Origin: Salinicoccus halitifaciens
Lineage (GTDB): Bacteria > Bacillota > Bacilli > Staphylococcales > Salinicoccaceae
Reading direction: 5' to 3'
Assembly: GCF_021026095.1 (NCBI RefSeq)
Contig: NZ_JAJNCU010000005.1
Coordinates: 1 to 64,000 of the forward strand
DNA length: 64,000 bases
Shown: piece after piece, positions 8,286-17,712 of the stretch
Layout of the letters: every line of letters starts with the position of its first letter
How positions within the stretch are numbered: the first letter of the stretch is position 1
Program-made: the position numbers and the translations under genes
Notes under the pieces: generated by a model
Told to the model about the DNA's origin: nothing
What the model saw: only the letters and a program-made list of their open reading frames with translations
The model's database searches: none

Positions 8286-9439
8286 CAGATCAGTCCTTCG
8301 GATTTAAGGTCATGATACGCCGTTTCTATGCTGTCTTTACCTTCTTTGTTTTTAAGCGGCGAAAATTCGCCCTTCCTGTCCACCTGCAGCGTATGGTGGG
8401 ATTCTGCATGCTTGAAAGCATCGAAATAAAACTTCTCGAACTTCAGCACTTCCTCTTTCACTTCATCAAGTTCTGCATCGAGGAATTCAAGCTTCTTCAA
8501 AGCAAGATGATAAGGCATCTCGACTTTTCCGGCCTTGTCCAGAAAATCCGTTGTGAAAATATGGATGCCGATATTTCCGTTCAGGAATTCGCGGTCCGTC
8601 CCTTCAGGCAGTTCCGTATACTCGACCACCGCCTTGGCACCGTCCACAAGGCTCAATCGGCCGACACTCTCACCGGGTTTCGGGACGATTGATTTCGATG
8701 TCACCTCGCTGCCTTCCTCCAGATGCAGGCCGGCAAGCAGAGGGTCCAGCACTTTGACGACCGCATTGTCCACATTGTTCATGAAGACATGCATGACGCC
8801 GCGTGCCTTCATATCTTCGAGCATGCCCGATTCATATAATGAAGAGAACACGCCGCCGTTGCCGTTCGGCGTCATCATGATCTTCCTGTCGGCGGTCAGC
8901 AGCAGTGTCTTGTCCTTCCCGACAGGCGGGAAATGTTCCTGTTTGAAGAAGTGCACATTTTCTTCAGGCAGGCCGAAATAATCGTTGACCTTGAAGAAAT
9001 CCAGTGTTTCAGCATGGTTGATGTCACTCGTCATGATGTACCAGTGCACCGGCAGGCCTTCCCCAGTCTCATACTTCTTAAGCTGGCGCGCCTGGAGCTC
9101 GAACAAAGATACACCGTCAAATGAGAACGTGCCCTTCGGGCCGGGATGTTCAAGGCGTGTGCCCTGCCCGCCCGCCATCAATAGGACGGCGAACTCCCCT
9201 TTCCTGACAGCCTCTTCAGCCCGTTCCCCGAGCGCTTCTTTTTGGGAATCATCAAGTGATTCGGCTGAAACGTATGGAATCTCCTCGATTTTCTCCATAT
9301 CGACCGGCTGCGGATTGAGATAAGCCTCCTGGTACACTTTCTCTATCTCATCGATATCAAGTGCTTCGAATGTTTCAGCCAGACGCTGCTGCTCTGCCGT
9401 AGTGAGTTTATTATATTGCGGAATCCATTCTTCAATCAT
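8285..9439 (-). CDS. UDP-sugar pyrophosphorylase (UDPGP/UAP1-like)
   Basis: The protein is about 384 residues long. The nucleotidyltransferase motif LLMAGGQGTRLEHPGPKGT lies near residue 95, and later landmarks include TPNGNGGVF and PKPGESVGRL. The family joins UTP with a sugar 1-phosphate to give a UDP-sugar; eukaryote-like UAP1 members prefer GlcNAc-1-phosphate, and others use glucose-1-phosphate. I chose the ATG at 9439, preceded by GAGGAG at seven bases. The gene sits in the same operon as the UDP-sulfoquinovose synthase, whose substrate is UDP-glucose, so supplying that substrate is an attractive but unproven role. Confidence 0.85.
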   Translation of the reverse strand: MIEEWIPQYNKLTTAEQQRLAETFEALDIDEIEKVYQEAYLNPQPVDMEKIEEIPYVSAESLDDSQKEALGERAEEAVRKGEFAVLLMAGGQGTRLEHPGPKGTFSFDGVSLFELQARQLKKYETGEGLPVHWYIMTSDINHAETLDFFKVNDYFGLPEENVHFFKQEHFPPVGKDKTLLLTADRKIMMTPNGNGGVFSSLYESGMLEDMKARGVMHVFMNNVDNAVVKVLDPLLAGLHLEEGSEVTSKSIVPKPGESVGRLSLVDGAKAVVEYTELPEGTDREFLNGNIGIHIFTTDFLDKAGKVEMPYHLALKKLEFLDAELDEVKEEVLKFEKFYFDAFKHAESHHTLQVDRKGEFSPLKNKEGKDSIETAYHDLKSEGLI

Positions 9440-9458
9440 GGTTTTACTCCTCATCATA

Positions 9459-10760
9459 TTATTCGGTGATCATTTTACGGATGAGCGGGATGTCTTTTTC
9501 ATCCCCGCCGATCTTGTAGTTTTCAAGAACCTTCGTTTTGACGGCTTCGACATCTTCGGTGTTGCTGTGGATGGTCACAAGGGATTCGCCCGCCTCAACG
9601 CGGTCTCCGACCTTTTTGTTCAACATGAGACCGACGGCGAGGTCGATTTCATCGTCTTTCGTCTGACGGCCGGCACCGAGCATGCTGGATGCGATGCCCA
9701 TCGCTTCTGAGCCGATCTCTTCGACATATCCGGACTCAGTCGACTCCACTTCATACTTGAATTCCGCCTGGGGCAGTCTACTCACATCATCGACGATGGA
9801 GGCGTCACCGCCCTGGTTCTTGAGGAACACTTTGAATTTTTCAAGTGCGCTGCCGTCATCGATGACGCCCTGAAGCTTCTCACGTGCCTCTTCGAGCGTC
9901 TCCGCCGCGCCGCCGAGCACCGCCATCTGGCTGCCGAGCTCGAGGCTCAGTTCCGTCAGATCTTCCGGCCCCTCACCTTTCAGCGTCTCTATCGCTTCCT
10001 GCACTTCGAGTGCATTGCCGATGGCGCGTCCGAGCGGCTCTTCCATGCTTGAAATGATTGCCATCGTCCTGCGGCCGACATCATTGCCGATCGTGACCAT
10101 CGCTTTTGCGAGTTCTGCGGCGTCTTCTTCCGTCTTCATGAAGGCGCCGTCGCCGACTTTGACATCAAGCACGATGGCATCCGCACCTGCCGCGATCTTC
10201 TTGCTCATGATGGAGCTTGCGATCAGCGGGATGGAGTTGACCGTGGCCGTCACATCCCGGAGGGCATAGAGCTTTTTATCCGCCGGTGTCAGGTTGCCCG
10301 ACTGGCCGATGACCGCTACTTTGTCCCGGTTAACGATATCAATGAATTCACGTTCCGTGATTTCCACGTGGAACCCTTCCACCGCTTCAAGCTTATCGAT
10401 TGTCCCCCCGGTGTGCCCGAGGCCGCGTCCGCTCATCTTCGCAACCGGCACACCGAGTGCTGCGACAAGTGGTGCCAAAACGAGCGTCGTCGTATCGCCG
10501 ACGCCTCCTGTGGAATGCTTGTCGACTTTCACGCCGTCGATTTCCGACAAGTCGATCTGATCGCCGGAAGCCACCATCGCCATCGTGAGGTCTGCACGTT
10601 CCGCATCATTCATATCATTGAAGAAGATCGCCATCATCAGGCTTGATACTTGGTAATCCGGTATTTCATCCTTCGTATACCCTTCCACCACAAAGTCGAT
10701 CTCTTCTTTTGTAAGCGGCTCTCCGTCACGCTTCTTCGCAATAATATCCACCATTCTCAT
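9459..10760 (-). CDS. pdp: Pyrimidine-nucleoside phosphorylase
   Basis: The protein has 433 residues. The thymidine/pyrimidine phosphorylase signature is present as [17 protein letters not shown] near residue 115, next to [11 protein letters not shown], which binds phosphate. The C-terminal alpha/beta domain is complete. The enzyme splits uridine, thymidine and deoxyuridine with phosphate. The ATG at 10760 follows AGGAGGG. The gene lies 18 bp after the glycosyltransferase gene, inside the sqdB operon. I see no metabolic reason for it to be there beyond possible recovery of uracil nucleotides. Confidence 0.95.
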   Translation of the reverse strand: MRMVDIIAKKRDGEPLTKEEIDFVVEGYTKDEIPDYQVSSLMMAIFFNDMNDAERADLTMAMVASGDQIDLSEIDGVKVDKHSTGGVGDTTTLVLAPLVAALGVPVAKMSGRGLGHTGGTIDKLEAVEGFHVEITEREFIDIVNRDKVAVIGQSGNLTPADKKLYALRDVTATVNSIPLIASSIMSKKIAAGADAIVLDVKVGDGAFMKTEEDAAELAKAMVTIGNDVGRRTMAIISSMEEPLGRAIGNALEVQEAIETLKGEGPEDLTELSLELGSQMAVLGGAAETLEEAREKLQGVIDDGSALEKFKVFLKNQGGDASIVDDVSRLPQAEFKYEVESTESGYVEEIGSEAMGIASSMLGAGRQTKDDEIDLAVGLMLNKKVGDRVEAGESLVTIHSNTEDVEAVKTKVLENYKIGGDEKDIPLIRKMITE

Positions 10761-10778
10761 ATGAATCCCTCCTGTAAA

Positions 10779-11912
10779 TCAGTCACTCCTGCCCACGGAA
10801 TGTCTGTCCCTTGCATCCTTGTAATAATCGAGCAGGCGTTTCGAAGCATTCTCCCAGGAGTATTTGAGCGCTTCCTCCCTCGCCTCTTCCCTGATCCTGT
10901 TGAACTTCTCCTCGTCATCGATCACTTCGACCGCTTCAAGGAGGCTGTCCAGATTTTCATTTTCAAAGAGCATGCCATTTTCCCCATGGGTGACCTGCTC
11001 CATCGTCGGCCCGCTTTTTGCGGCGATGACCGGAAGTCCTGATGCCATGCCTTCAAGTATGACAAGGCCGAGCGTTTCCGAAATGCTCGGGAATATGAAA
11101 GCATCGCTCGATGCATAAGCTTTTGACAGCTCCTCACCATGCAGGAAGCCCGTGAATACCGTACCTGTGCCTGCAAACGTCCTCTCAAGTTCTTTCCTTG
11201 CCGGCCCGTCGCCGACGATTGCCAGACTGATGTCGGATCTTGCTTCCAGCATCGGCAAAAGCTTATGTATTTCTTTTTCTATCGCAAGCCTTCCTATGAA
11301 GACGAGCAGTTTATTGTCCGGCCTGCCGCCTGTCAGGTACTCCCGCATCTTTTCGTCACGGAATTTCGGGTGGCGCTTTTCAATATCCACACCGCGCGGG
11401 ATGATCGACAGCCTTTTAACGCCTTCACGGTCGAGTTCATCATACATCGACTGTGATGTGACCAGGTTGACATCGGCATTTTTATGCTGCCGCCTGATAT
11501 ACCACCAGAGCAGGGGTTTTGCCGGTTTGTACACCGAATAAAAATCAAGGTACTTCGGCAGATGGGTATGGTATGAAGATACGAGCGGCACATCCAGTTT
11601 CTGTGCAGCGATCACCGCACTCGTGGCAAGCAGCAGCGGATTGACGGCATGCACCACATCCGGGCCGAATTTCTTCAACTCCCGGTGGACTTTGCGTGAT
11701 GGGAAACCCCATTTCCTGTATCTGTAAAAAGGGAAAGTGACCGGCTTCACGCCGGTCACTTTCGCACCCTTGTAGTCCGTGACGCCGAGATCCGGAGCGA
11801 TGACCAGCACTTCGTGGCCTTCATCCAAAAAATAATCGATCGCTTTTTTCAGTCTTGTTACGATGCCATCCGTGGATGGCAGGAATGTCTCTGTTACAAT
11901 CGCGATTTTCAT
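10779..11912 (-). CDS. sqdX: GT4 glycosyltransferase, SqdX/SQD2-like (probable sulfoquinovosyltransferase)
   Basis: The protein has 377 residues and a GT-B fold. The start TETFLPSTDGIVTRL is the pattern seen in SqdX and plant SQD2, which move sulfoquinovose from UDP-sulfoquinovose to diacylglycerol. Further landmarks are SSYHTHLPKYL near residue 135, FIGRLAIEKE near residue 210 and the donor-site FPSISETLGLVILEGMASG near residue 285. It lies 29 bp after a gene that clearly belongs to the UDP-sulfoquinovose synthase family, which strengthens the donor assignment. Related GT4 enzymes such as PimB-like mannosyltransferases and diacylglycerol glucosyltransferases share parts of these motifs, so the sugar specificity is an inference. 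Confidence 0.72.
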   Translation of the reverse strand: MKIAIVTETFLPSTDGIVTRLKKAIDYFLDEGHEVLVIAPDLGVTDYKGAKVTGVKPVTFPFYRYRKWGFPSRKVHRELKKFGPDVVHAVNPLLLATSAVIAAQKLDVPLVSSYHTHLPKYLDFYSVYKPAKPLLWWYIRRQHKNADVNLVTSQSMYDELDREGVKRLSIIPRGVDIEKRHPKFRDEKMREYLTGGRPDNKLLVFIGRLAIEKEIHKLLPMLEARSDISLAIVGDGPARKELERTFAGTGTVFTGFLHGEELSKAYASSDAFIFPSISETLGLVILEGMASGLPVIAAKSGPTMEQVTHGENGMLFENENLDSLLEAVEVIDDEEKFNRIREEAREEALKYSWENASKRLLDYYKDARDRHSVGRSD

Positions 11913-11941
11913 GCATCAGCAGCCTCCAGCTTTCCAACTAA

Positions 11942-13120
<1,179 letters not shown>

Positions 13121-13124
13121 TTAG

Positions 13125-13140
13125 GTATACTTATGTATAC
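13125..13140. promoter_or_regulatory. Palindromic operator candidate at the sqdB promoter
   Basis: GTATAC, a four-base spacer TTAT and GTATAC form a perfect inverted repeat just downstream of the -10 box, over or just past the expected transcription start. This position suits a repressor. No regulator gene is adjacent. Confidence 0.45.
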
Positions 13141-13146
13141 ACTTCT

Positions 13147-13175
13147 ATTATAAATATTAATCATCAGAGTCACAA
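13147..13175 (-). promoter_or_regulatory. Promoter of the sqdB operon
   Basis: TTGTGA (13170-13175) and TATAAT (13147-13152) lie on the minus strand with a 17-bp spacer. The start site would fall about 50 bp upstream of the sqdB ATG. Confidence 0.75.
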
Positions 13176-13229
13176 ACTTTTTATATAAATGCAAATGTAA
13201 TATGTTTGTAAATTCCATGCGGACAAGAA

Positions 13230-13261
13230 AAATTGACGGGCAGTCCTTTTTGGAACTGCCC
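13230..13261 (-). terminator. Terminator of the kynurenine operon
   Basis: On the minus strand GGGCAGTTCC and GGACTGCCC pair around a short A-rich loop, followed by GTCAATTTTT. It lies just past the stop codon of the last gene of the operon. Confidence 0.85.
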
Positions 13262-13269
13262 GCCCCTCT

Positions 13270-13590
13270 TCATTTCGTGCTCGTCGTCCAGCCTTTGCTG
13301 CCCCGGTGCCGCTTGATATGGGCATATATGTTCTCGCCTGCGTACTCCTCGTTCGTGTATACCGTTATGTCGAAGTACCTGCCCGTGTCGGACAGCTCCT
13401 CCTCCAGGTAGAAATCTTTCAGATGGGCAAATAAATTCTTCATCTGATCCATCTTCAGGCTTGGATATTCCCTGAGCACCTTTTTCTGCAGGCCGCCCGG
13501 CTGATCCATGATCTCCTGCACGACGATGACGAACGTCTCGTCCTCTTTGATTACATCATCGAAAATATTCGTCTGTCCGTAATCCACCAC
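13270..13590 (-). CDS. Unknown protein, last gene of the kynurenine operon
   Basis: This 106-residue soluble protein has no family that I recognise. It is acidic in the first two thirds and basic at the C-terminus, which ends KRHRGSKGWTTSTK. It has no cysteine, no signal peptide and no membrane segment. The sequence reads as a small alpha/beta protein, with a predicted beta strand TFVIVVQEIM, a helix around MDQMKNLFAHLKDFYLEEEL and a strand RYFDITVYT. The ATG at 13590 has a strong AAAGGAGGG site. It starts 15 bp after kynA and ends at the operon terminator, so it is very likely expressed with tryptophan catabolism. Confidence 0.7.
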   Translation of the reverse strand: MVDYGQTNIFDDVIKEDETFVIVVQEIMDQPGGLQKKVLREYPSLKMDQMKNLFAHLKDFYLEEELSDTGRYFDITVYTNEEYAGENIYAHIKRHRGSKGWTTSTK

Positions 13591-13605
13591 ATCCAGTCCC
13601 TCCTT

Positions 13606-14448
13606 TTATAGTTCGGTCCGCAGTTCCCATAACTCCTTGAAGAAATATTTGTCGATCACCCGCTTCAAATAGTTCACGCCGGAACTGCCGCCCGTGCCCG
13701 TCTTGAAACCGATGATCCGCTCCACCGTCTTCATATGCCTGAAACGCCACTGGCTGTACCTGTCCTCAATATCGACAAGCTTCTCCAGAAGTTCATATAA
13801 CACGAAATATTCATCGGAATTCAAATAGATCTGCCTGAACGCTTCCTTGACCGAATCATTCGCCTCATAATCTTTTGTAACGTCCCTCTCCAGCACGGCT
13901 TTATCGATATGGAACCCGGCCCTGTGGACCGCATGGATCGTCGCATCATATATGCTCGGCGTCTCGAGCTGGCGTTTCAGCCGTCCGTATATTTCCGGAT
14001 CTTTTTCATAGATCTTCAAAGCGTGCGTCGTCTTGTAGCCGAGGCAGTATTCCATCATGCGGTTCTGGTAGGATTGGAAGCCTGAGGCATTCGCAAGCAC
14101 ATCCCTGAATTTCAGGTAATCGCTCGGCGTCAGGGTCGCAAGGACATCCCATGAAGAGATGATCTGCTGCTGGGCGTTCGCCACCCGCGCAAGTTTTTTG
14201 AACGCCACCCTGAAATCGTCCGCCCCTATATCCTGGATTGCCGAGTTCAGTTCATGGATCATCAGTTTCATCCATAATTCCGAAACATGGTGGATGATGA
14301 TGAACAGCTGCTCATCGTGCTCATCGGATAACGGCTTCTGTGCCGTCAGCACCTGCTCCAGAGATAAATATTCCCCGTAGGTCATATCCTTATTGAAGTC
14401 CGTTTTTACATTTTCCCCGCTCAGCGTCTTGTCCTGGTATTCTGACAT
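13606..14448 (-). CDS. kynA: Tryptophan 2,3-dioxygenase
   Basis: The protein has 280 residues and is a haem enzyme that opens the indole ring of tryptophan to N-formylkynurenine. The family's opening pattern is clear: [18 protein letters not shown], then the distal-histidine segment [19 protein letters not shown] near residue 50. The later [20 protein letters not shown] near residue 238 holds the proximal haem histidine and the substrate-binding GTGG. It follows kynB by two bases. The order kynU-kynB-kynA on one transcript gives a full route from tryptophan to anthranilate plus alanine. Confidence 0.95.
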   Translation of the reverse strand: MSEYQDKTLSGENVKTDFNKDMTYGEYLSLEQVLTAQKPLSDEHDEQLFIIIHHVSELWMKLMIHELNSAIQDIGADDFRVAFKKLARVANAQQQIISSWDVLATLTPSDYLKFRDVLANASGFQSYQNRMMEYCLGYKTTHALKIYEKDPEIYGRLKRQLETPSIYDATIHAVHRAGFHIDKAVLERDVTKDYEANDSVKEAFRQIYLNSDEYFVLYELLEKLVDIEDRYSQWRFRHMKTVERIIGFKTGTGGSSGVNYLKRVIDKYFFKELWELRTEL

Positions 14449-14450
14449 TC

Positions 14451-15074
14451 CTACTCCCCCTTGGCTTTGACGGCCGCCCGGACGGGCGAGCCGTCTCCGC
14501 CTTTGATTTTTAAAGGCAGGGCGATGAAATCGTAGAATCCGTCCGGCGTCCCCGCCAGCACGACATTCTCGATGATCATGATATCATTTTGGTGCAATTT
14601 GTGATGTATCGTTAAATCTTTCGAATCGAGGGCGTCCACGGAAGGTACATCGATGCCGAATAACTTGATGCCGGCTGATGCAAGGTATTCCACTGCATCC
14701 CCGTCCAGCACCGGCACCGTTTCGGGGAATGTCTCCGTATCGTAGGCATCCTGCGTTTTTATGAGCAGTATCGTACCTTTGATTTCAAAACTCGAGAGCA
14801 TGGGTTTTGTGATCACTTCTGTATCATATACCGAAATGATCGTCGCATCCCCGATATACCGGTTGATATCGAGCGTTTCCACGGTGCCGCCCGCTTCATC
14901 GAAATGGAAAGGCGCATCGATATGCGTGCCGGTATGTGTGCTCGTCGTGATCTTCCCGATGTTCACCGAGCCCGTTTCCGCCTTCGTGACCGGCAGCTCG
15001 AAACTGAACGGTGCGTCCTCCGGCCAATGTGCTGTGTCATCCGTCAGAGTCTGTGAGATGTCGATCCATGTCAT
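14451..15074 (-). CDS. kynB: Kynurenine formamidase
   Basis: The protein has 207 residues. The zinc-binding motif [12 protein letters not shown] near residue 47 is the signature of KynB-type cyclase-like formamidases. [13 protein letters not shown] near residue 140 is the second conserved block. The enzyme hydrolyses N-formylkynurenine to kynurenine and formate. The start codon overlaps the kynU stop in an ATGA arrangement, so translation is coupled. Confidence 0.95.
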   Translation of the reverse strand: MTWIDISQTLTDDTAHWPEDAPFSFELPVTKAETGSVNIGKITTSTHTGTHIDAPFHFDEAGGTVETLDINRYIGDATIISVYDTEVITKPMLSSFEIKGTILLIKTQDAYDTETFPETVPVLDGDAVEYLASAGIKLFGIDVPSVDALDSKDLTIHHKLHQNDIMIIENVVLAGTPDGFYDFIALPLKIKGGDGSPVRAAVKAKGE

Positions 15075-16336
15075 GCCACCACACCCCGCCGGTTGCCGAA
15101 TTTTTTGTAGGTCCCGTCATCCATGATCTCTTTTAATATCTTAAGCGCATGATAAACATCTTCGAAACTGTTGTACAGCGCGACCGGTGCAATCCTCACA
15201 AAGCTTGGCGCCCTGAAGTCGGGAATGACGCCCCTTGATTTCAATGCCGCATTGATGCCCGCTGCATTCTCATGGCCGATGAGCACGTGTCCGCCCCGCG
15301 CATCAGCTGAGCGGGGTGTGACGATCTCAAAGCCGTATTTTTCGAATTCGGCATCCAGCATCTCAAGCATAAAGCCGGTCAGCTTCAGTGATTTTTCCCT
15401 CACATCCGCAATGCCCGCTTCATTGAATATTTCGAGCGCGCCGAGTAAAGGCGCCATCGACAGTATATGGGGCGTGCCGATCTGATACTGGCTGATGTCC
15501 GCCGCCGGGTCGAATGTATGATCCATATCGAACTGGCTTTCTTTATTGTTGCCGAACCAGCCTTTCAAAGAGACCTGCTTATGATGGTGCTTTGGATGGA
15601 CATAGAGACCTGCAACGGATCCAGGACCGCCATTCAGATGTTTATAGGTGCACCATACCGCAAAGTCCACACCCCAGTCTTTCAATTCGTGCGGTATCGC
15701 GCCGATTGAATGGCATAAATCAAAACCGATGATGATCCCTTTCTCATGGGCAGCCCTCGTCAGCCGCTCCATATCCAGTATCTGGCCGCTCCTGTACAGC
15801 ACAGCCGGCAGCAGGATGAGTGCCACGCTCTCATCCATGAGATCGATGATGTCTTCCGTCTCCAGATTATGCCCGTCGCGGCTCTCTGCCTTCAACAGGC
15901 CGTCGCCGTGACCACAGTCATCCAGCACGGCCTGGACCGCGTAGATGTCCGAAGGGAAATTCAGTTCATCCACCAGGATCTTATACCTGTCTTCCGTCGG
16001 CTGATACAAGGTCCTTACAGTCTGATGGATGTTGACCGTCGTGGAATTGGTCGCAAGCACCGACGCGGCGTCTGCCCCGACGAGGCCCGCCATCAGTTCA
16101 CCGATGCGCTCTGACATGTAGAACCACGGCCGCTCACCCTCCGTCCAGCCGTCGATGCCGAGTGTCTTCCAGTCGTCCATAACATCCAGCACACTCGCCT
16201 CGGCACGGCGGCTCATCAGTCCGAGGGAGTTTCCGTCCATATAATATAAATTTTCACCGATATAGAATTCATCCCTGTATTTCCTGAGTTGATCGTCCGC
16301 ATCGTACCGCCTTGCGGTTTCCAGCCATTTTTCCAT
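15071..16336 (-). CDS. kynU: Kynureninase
   Basis: The protein has 421 residues and is a PLP enzyme that splits kynurenine into anthranilate and alanine. The cofactor lysine lies in VWCTYKHLNGGPG near residue 228, preceded by the PLP-binding GFDLCHSIGAIPHEL block. LYYMDGNSLGLMSRRA near residue 30 is the family N-terminal motif. An in-frame ATG exists at 16357, but GGAGAGATAGGA sits immediately before the ATG at 16336, which I take as the start. It is the first gene of the operon. No downstream quinolinate gene is present, so anthranilate is the likely end product here. Confidence 0.95.
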   Translation of the reverse strand: MEKWLETARRYDADDQLRKYRDEFYIGENLYYMDGNSLGLMSRRAEASVLDVMDDWKTLGIDGWTEGERPWFYMSERIGELMAGLVGADAASVLATNSTTVNIHQTVRTLYQPTEDRYKILVDELNFPSDIYAVQAVLDDCGHGDGLLKAESRDGHNLETEDIIDLMDESVALILLPAVLYRSGQILDMERLTRAAHEKGIIIGFDLCHSIGAIPHELKDWGVDFAVWCTYKHLNGGPGSVAGLYVHPKHHHKQVSLKGWFGNNKESQFDMDHTFDPAADISQYQIGTPHILSMAPLLGALEIFNEAGIADVREKSLKLTGFMLEMLDAEFEKYGFEIVTPRSADARGGHVLIGHENAAGINAALKSRGVIPDFRAPSFVRIAPVALYNSFEDVYHALKILKEIMDDGTYKKFGNRRGVVA

Positions 16337-16358
16337 TCCTATCTCTCCTGTCGTCAAG

Positions 16359-16372
16359 TGTAAGCGCTTAAG
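16359..16372. promoter_or_regulatory. Catabolite-response (cre)-like site of the kyn operon
   Basis: TGTAAGCGCTTAAG matches the CcpA site consensus in one full half and the central CG, with two mismatches at the other end. It overlaps the expected start point of kynU transcription, a usual position for repression by CcpA. The core TAAGCGCTTA is a perfect palindrome. Confidence 0.55.
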
Positions 16373-16375
16373 TTC

Positions 16376-16404
16376 ATTTTATAGAAATTGACGGGCTTTA
16401 TCAA
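16376..16404 (-). promoter_or_regulatory. Promoter of kynUBA
   Basis: TTGATA (16399-16404) and TAAAAT (16376-16381) lie on the minus strand with a 17-bp spacer. It is placed back to back with the start of the divergent dehydrogenase gene. Confidence 0.7.
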
Positions 16405-16460
16405 TGATTGACAGTGTCCGCTTTGGTACAATGGCAGTAAATGAGGAATGGAGTGTATAT

Positions 16461-17177
16461 ATGCAGAACTTAGAAGGTAAAAACGCAATCATCACGGGGG
16501 GCAGCCGCGGCATCGGCTTCCATACCGCATTGAACCTCGCAAAAGAAGGGGTCAACGTCGCCATCATGGGGCGTGACGAAAAAGCACTGGAAGAAGCGAA
16601 ATCAGAAATCGCCAAAACAGGCGTGGAAGTCATCGCTATTAGTGCGGACGTCTCCGATGAAGGCGGCGTACAGTCAGCCGTCAAAGAAGTGAGGGAGAAG
16701 TTCGATGCCATCGATATTCTGATCAACAATGCCGGCATGATGGGCAGTGGGCCTTTCCTTGAATCGAAGACGGAAGATTTCGAGAAGATGATGCAGGTGA
16801 ACGTCTTCGGCATGTACCATATGCTGCAGGCCGTGCTGCCGGGCATGGTGGAGCAGAAGAGCGGCGACGTCGTCAATGTCGCTTCCGTATCGGGGCTCCG
16901 TTCCGGGCCGGGCGGGTCACTTTATTCCGCGACGAAGTTTGCCGTCGTCGGCATGACCGAGGGGCTGCTGAAAGAGATGCGCCCGCACAACATCCGGGTG
17001 TCCTACCTGACGCCTTCTGCGGTCAACACATCGCTGATCGGCAACACGAAGTTGCAGGAAGAGACCATGACCCAGCCTGAAGACATCGCGGACATCATCG
17101 TCAACAACTTGAAGATCCACCCGCGCACACTCGTTAAAAACACAGAAATGTGGGCAACGAACCCGCTGGAAAAATAA
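16461..17177 (+). CDS. Short-chain dehydrogenase/reductase (FabG-like)
   Basis: The protein has 238 residues. Classical SDR motifs are the NAD(P)-binding TGGSRGIG at residue 12, NNAG near residue 88, catalytic Ser in NVASVSG and the YSATK pair near residue 153. The reading frame is open upstream, but the ATG at 16461 with GGAGTG before it fits the family start MQNLEGKNAIITGG. Substrate is unknown; 3-oxoacyl reductases and other alcohol dehydrogenases share this architecture. A close paralogue lies at 53125-53841. It is followed within 20 bp by the hemerythrin-like gene. Confidence 0.88.
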   Translation: MQNLEGKNAIITGGSRGIGFHTALNLAKEGVNVAIMGRDEKALEEAKSEIAKTGVEVIAISADVSDEGGVQSAVKEVREKFDAIDILINNAGMMGSGPFLESKTEDFEKMMQVNVFGMYHMLQAVLPGMVEQKSGDVVNVASVSGLRSGPGGSLYSATKFAVVGMTEGLLKEMRPHNIRVSYLTPSAVNTSLIGNTKLQEETMTQPEDIADIIVNNLKIHPRTLVKNTEMWATNPLEK

Positions 17178-17195
17178 AAGATTGGAGTGTTTGAG

Positions 17196-17621
17196 ATGGT
17201 AGGACCGGCTTTGAGGAAGTTCGATTCACATAAAGCGATCCATGACGCCGGGCTCGGCGGCGCAAAAGAAAGGATCGAAGGCATGAGGGAGCTTTTGGAG
17301 AAGAAGGAGTATGATCATCTGGCCGAAGAAATCGAATCCTTCATCGAATTTGTGGAGGGCAAGATCATCGTCCATGCAGATACTGAAGAAGAGGATGAGG
17401 GGCTGTACACCATTGCGGTGAAGAATGATCCCGGCCTGCATGATAAAGTCCAGCATCTGATCCGCGATCATGACCTGATGCGGGTCATCGCCGGTAAGAT
17501 GAAGGATGAACTGGGCAGGGAGAAGCCCGATTACCGGCAGTTGATCGATTTTGCAAATTCAGTCATCATAATCAATGAAATCCATTCCCGGGACGAGGAA
17601 GAAGCACTGCTTGAAAAATGA
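17196..17621 (+). CDS. Hemerythrin-like (HHE) domain protein
   Basis: The 141-residue helical protein is rich in acidic residues. Histidines and acidic ligands are spaced as in hemerythrin/HHE proteins: H in SHKAIHDAG near residue 13, IIVHADTEEED near residue 58, LIRDHDLM near residue 90, and EIHSRDEEE near residue 130. Such proteins bind a di-iron centre that senses or handles oxygen, NO or iron. The ATG at 17196 lies eight bases after TGGAG and is preferred over an in-frame GTG at 17187. A terminator follows, so it forms a two-gene unit with the SDR gene. The fold assignment is moderate. Confidence 0.65.
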   Translation: MVGPALRKFDSHKAIHDAGLGGAKERIEGMRELLEKKEYDHLAEEIESFIEFVEGKIIVHADTEEEDEGLYTIAVKNDPGLHDKVQHLIRDHDLMRVIAGKMKDELGREKPDYRQLIDFANSVIIINEIHSRDEEEALLEK

Positions 17622-17630
17622 TTGACCAAA

Positions 17631-17657
17631 GCACGCCGGTGAGGCGTGTTTTCTTAT
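17631..17657 (+). terminator. Terminator after the SDR-hemerythrin pair
   Basis: CACGCC and GGCGTG form a short stem with a five-base loop, followed by TTTTCTTATTTTT. Confidence 0.75.
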
Positions 17658-17712
17658 TTTTGTTTAATGTGTGACAATCTGGGAATACGAGAGTAAAAAG
17701 GGAGTGGGAGAT

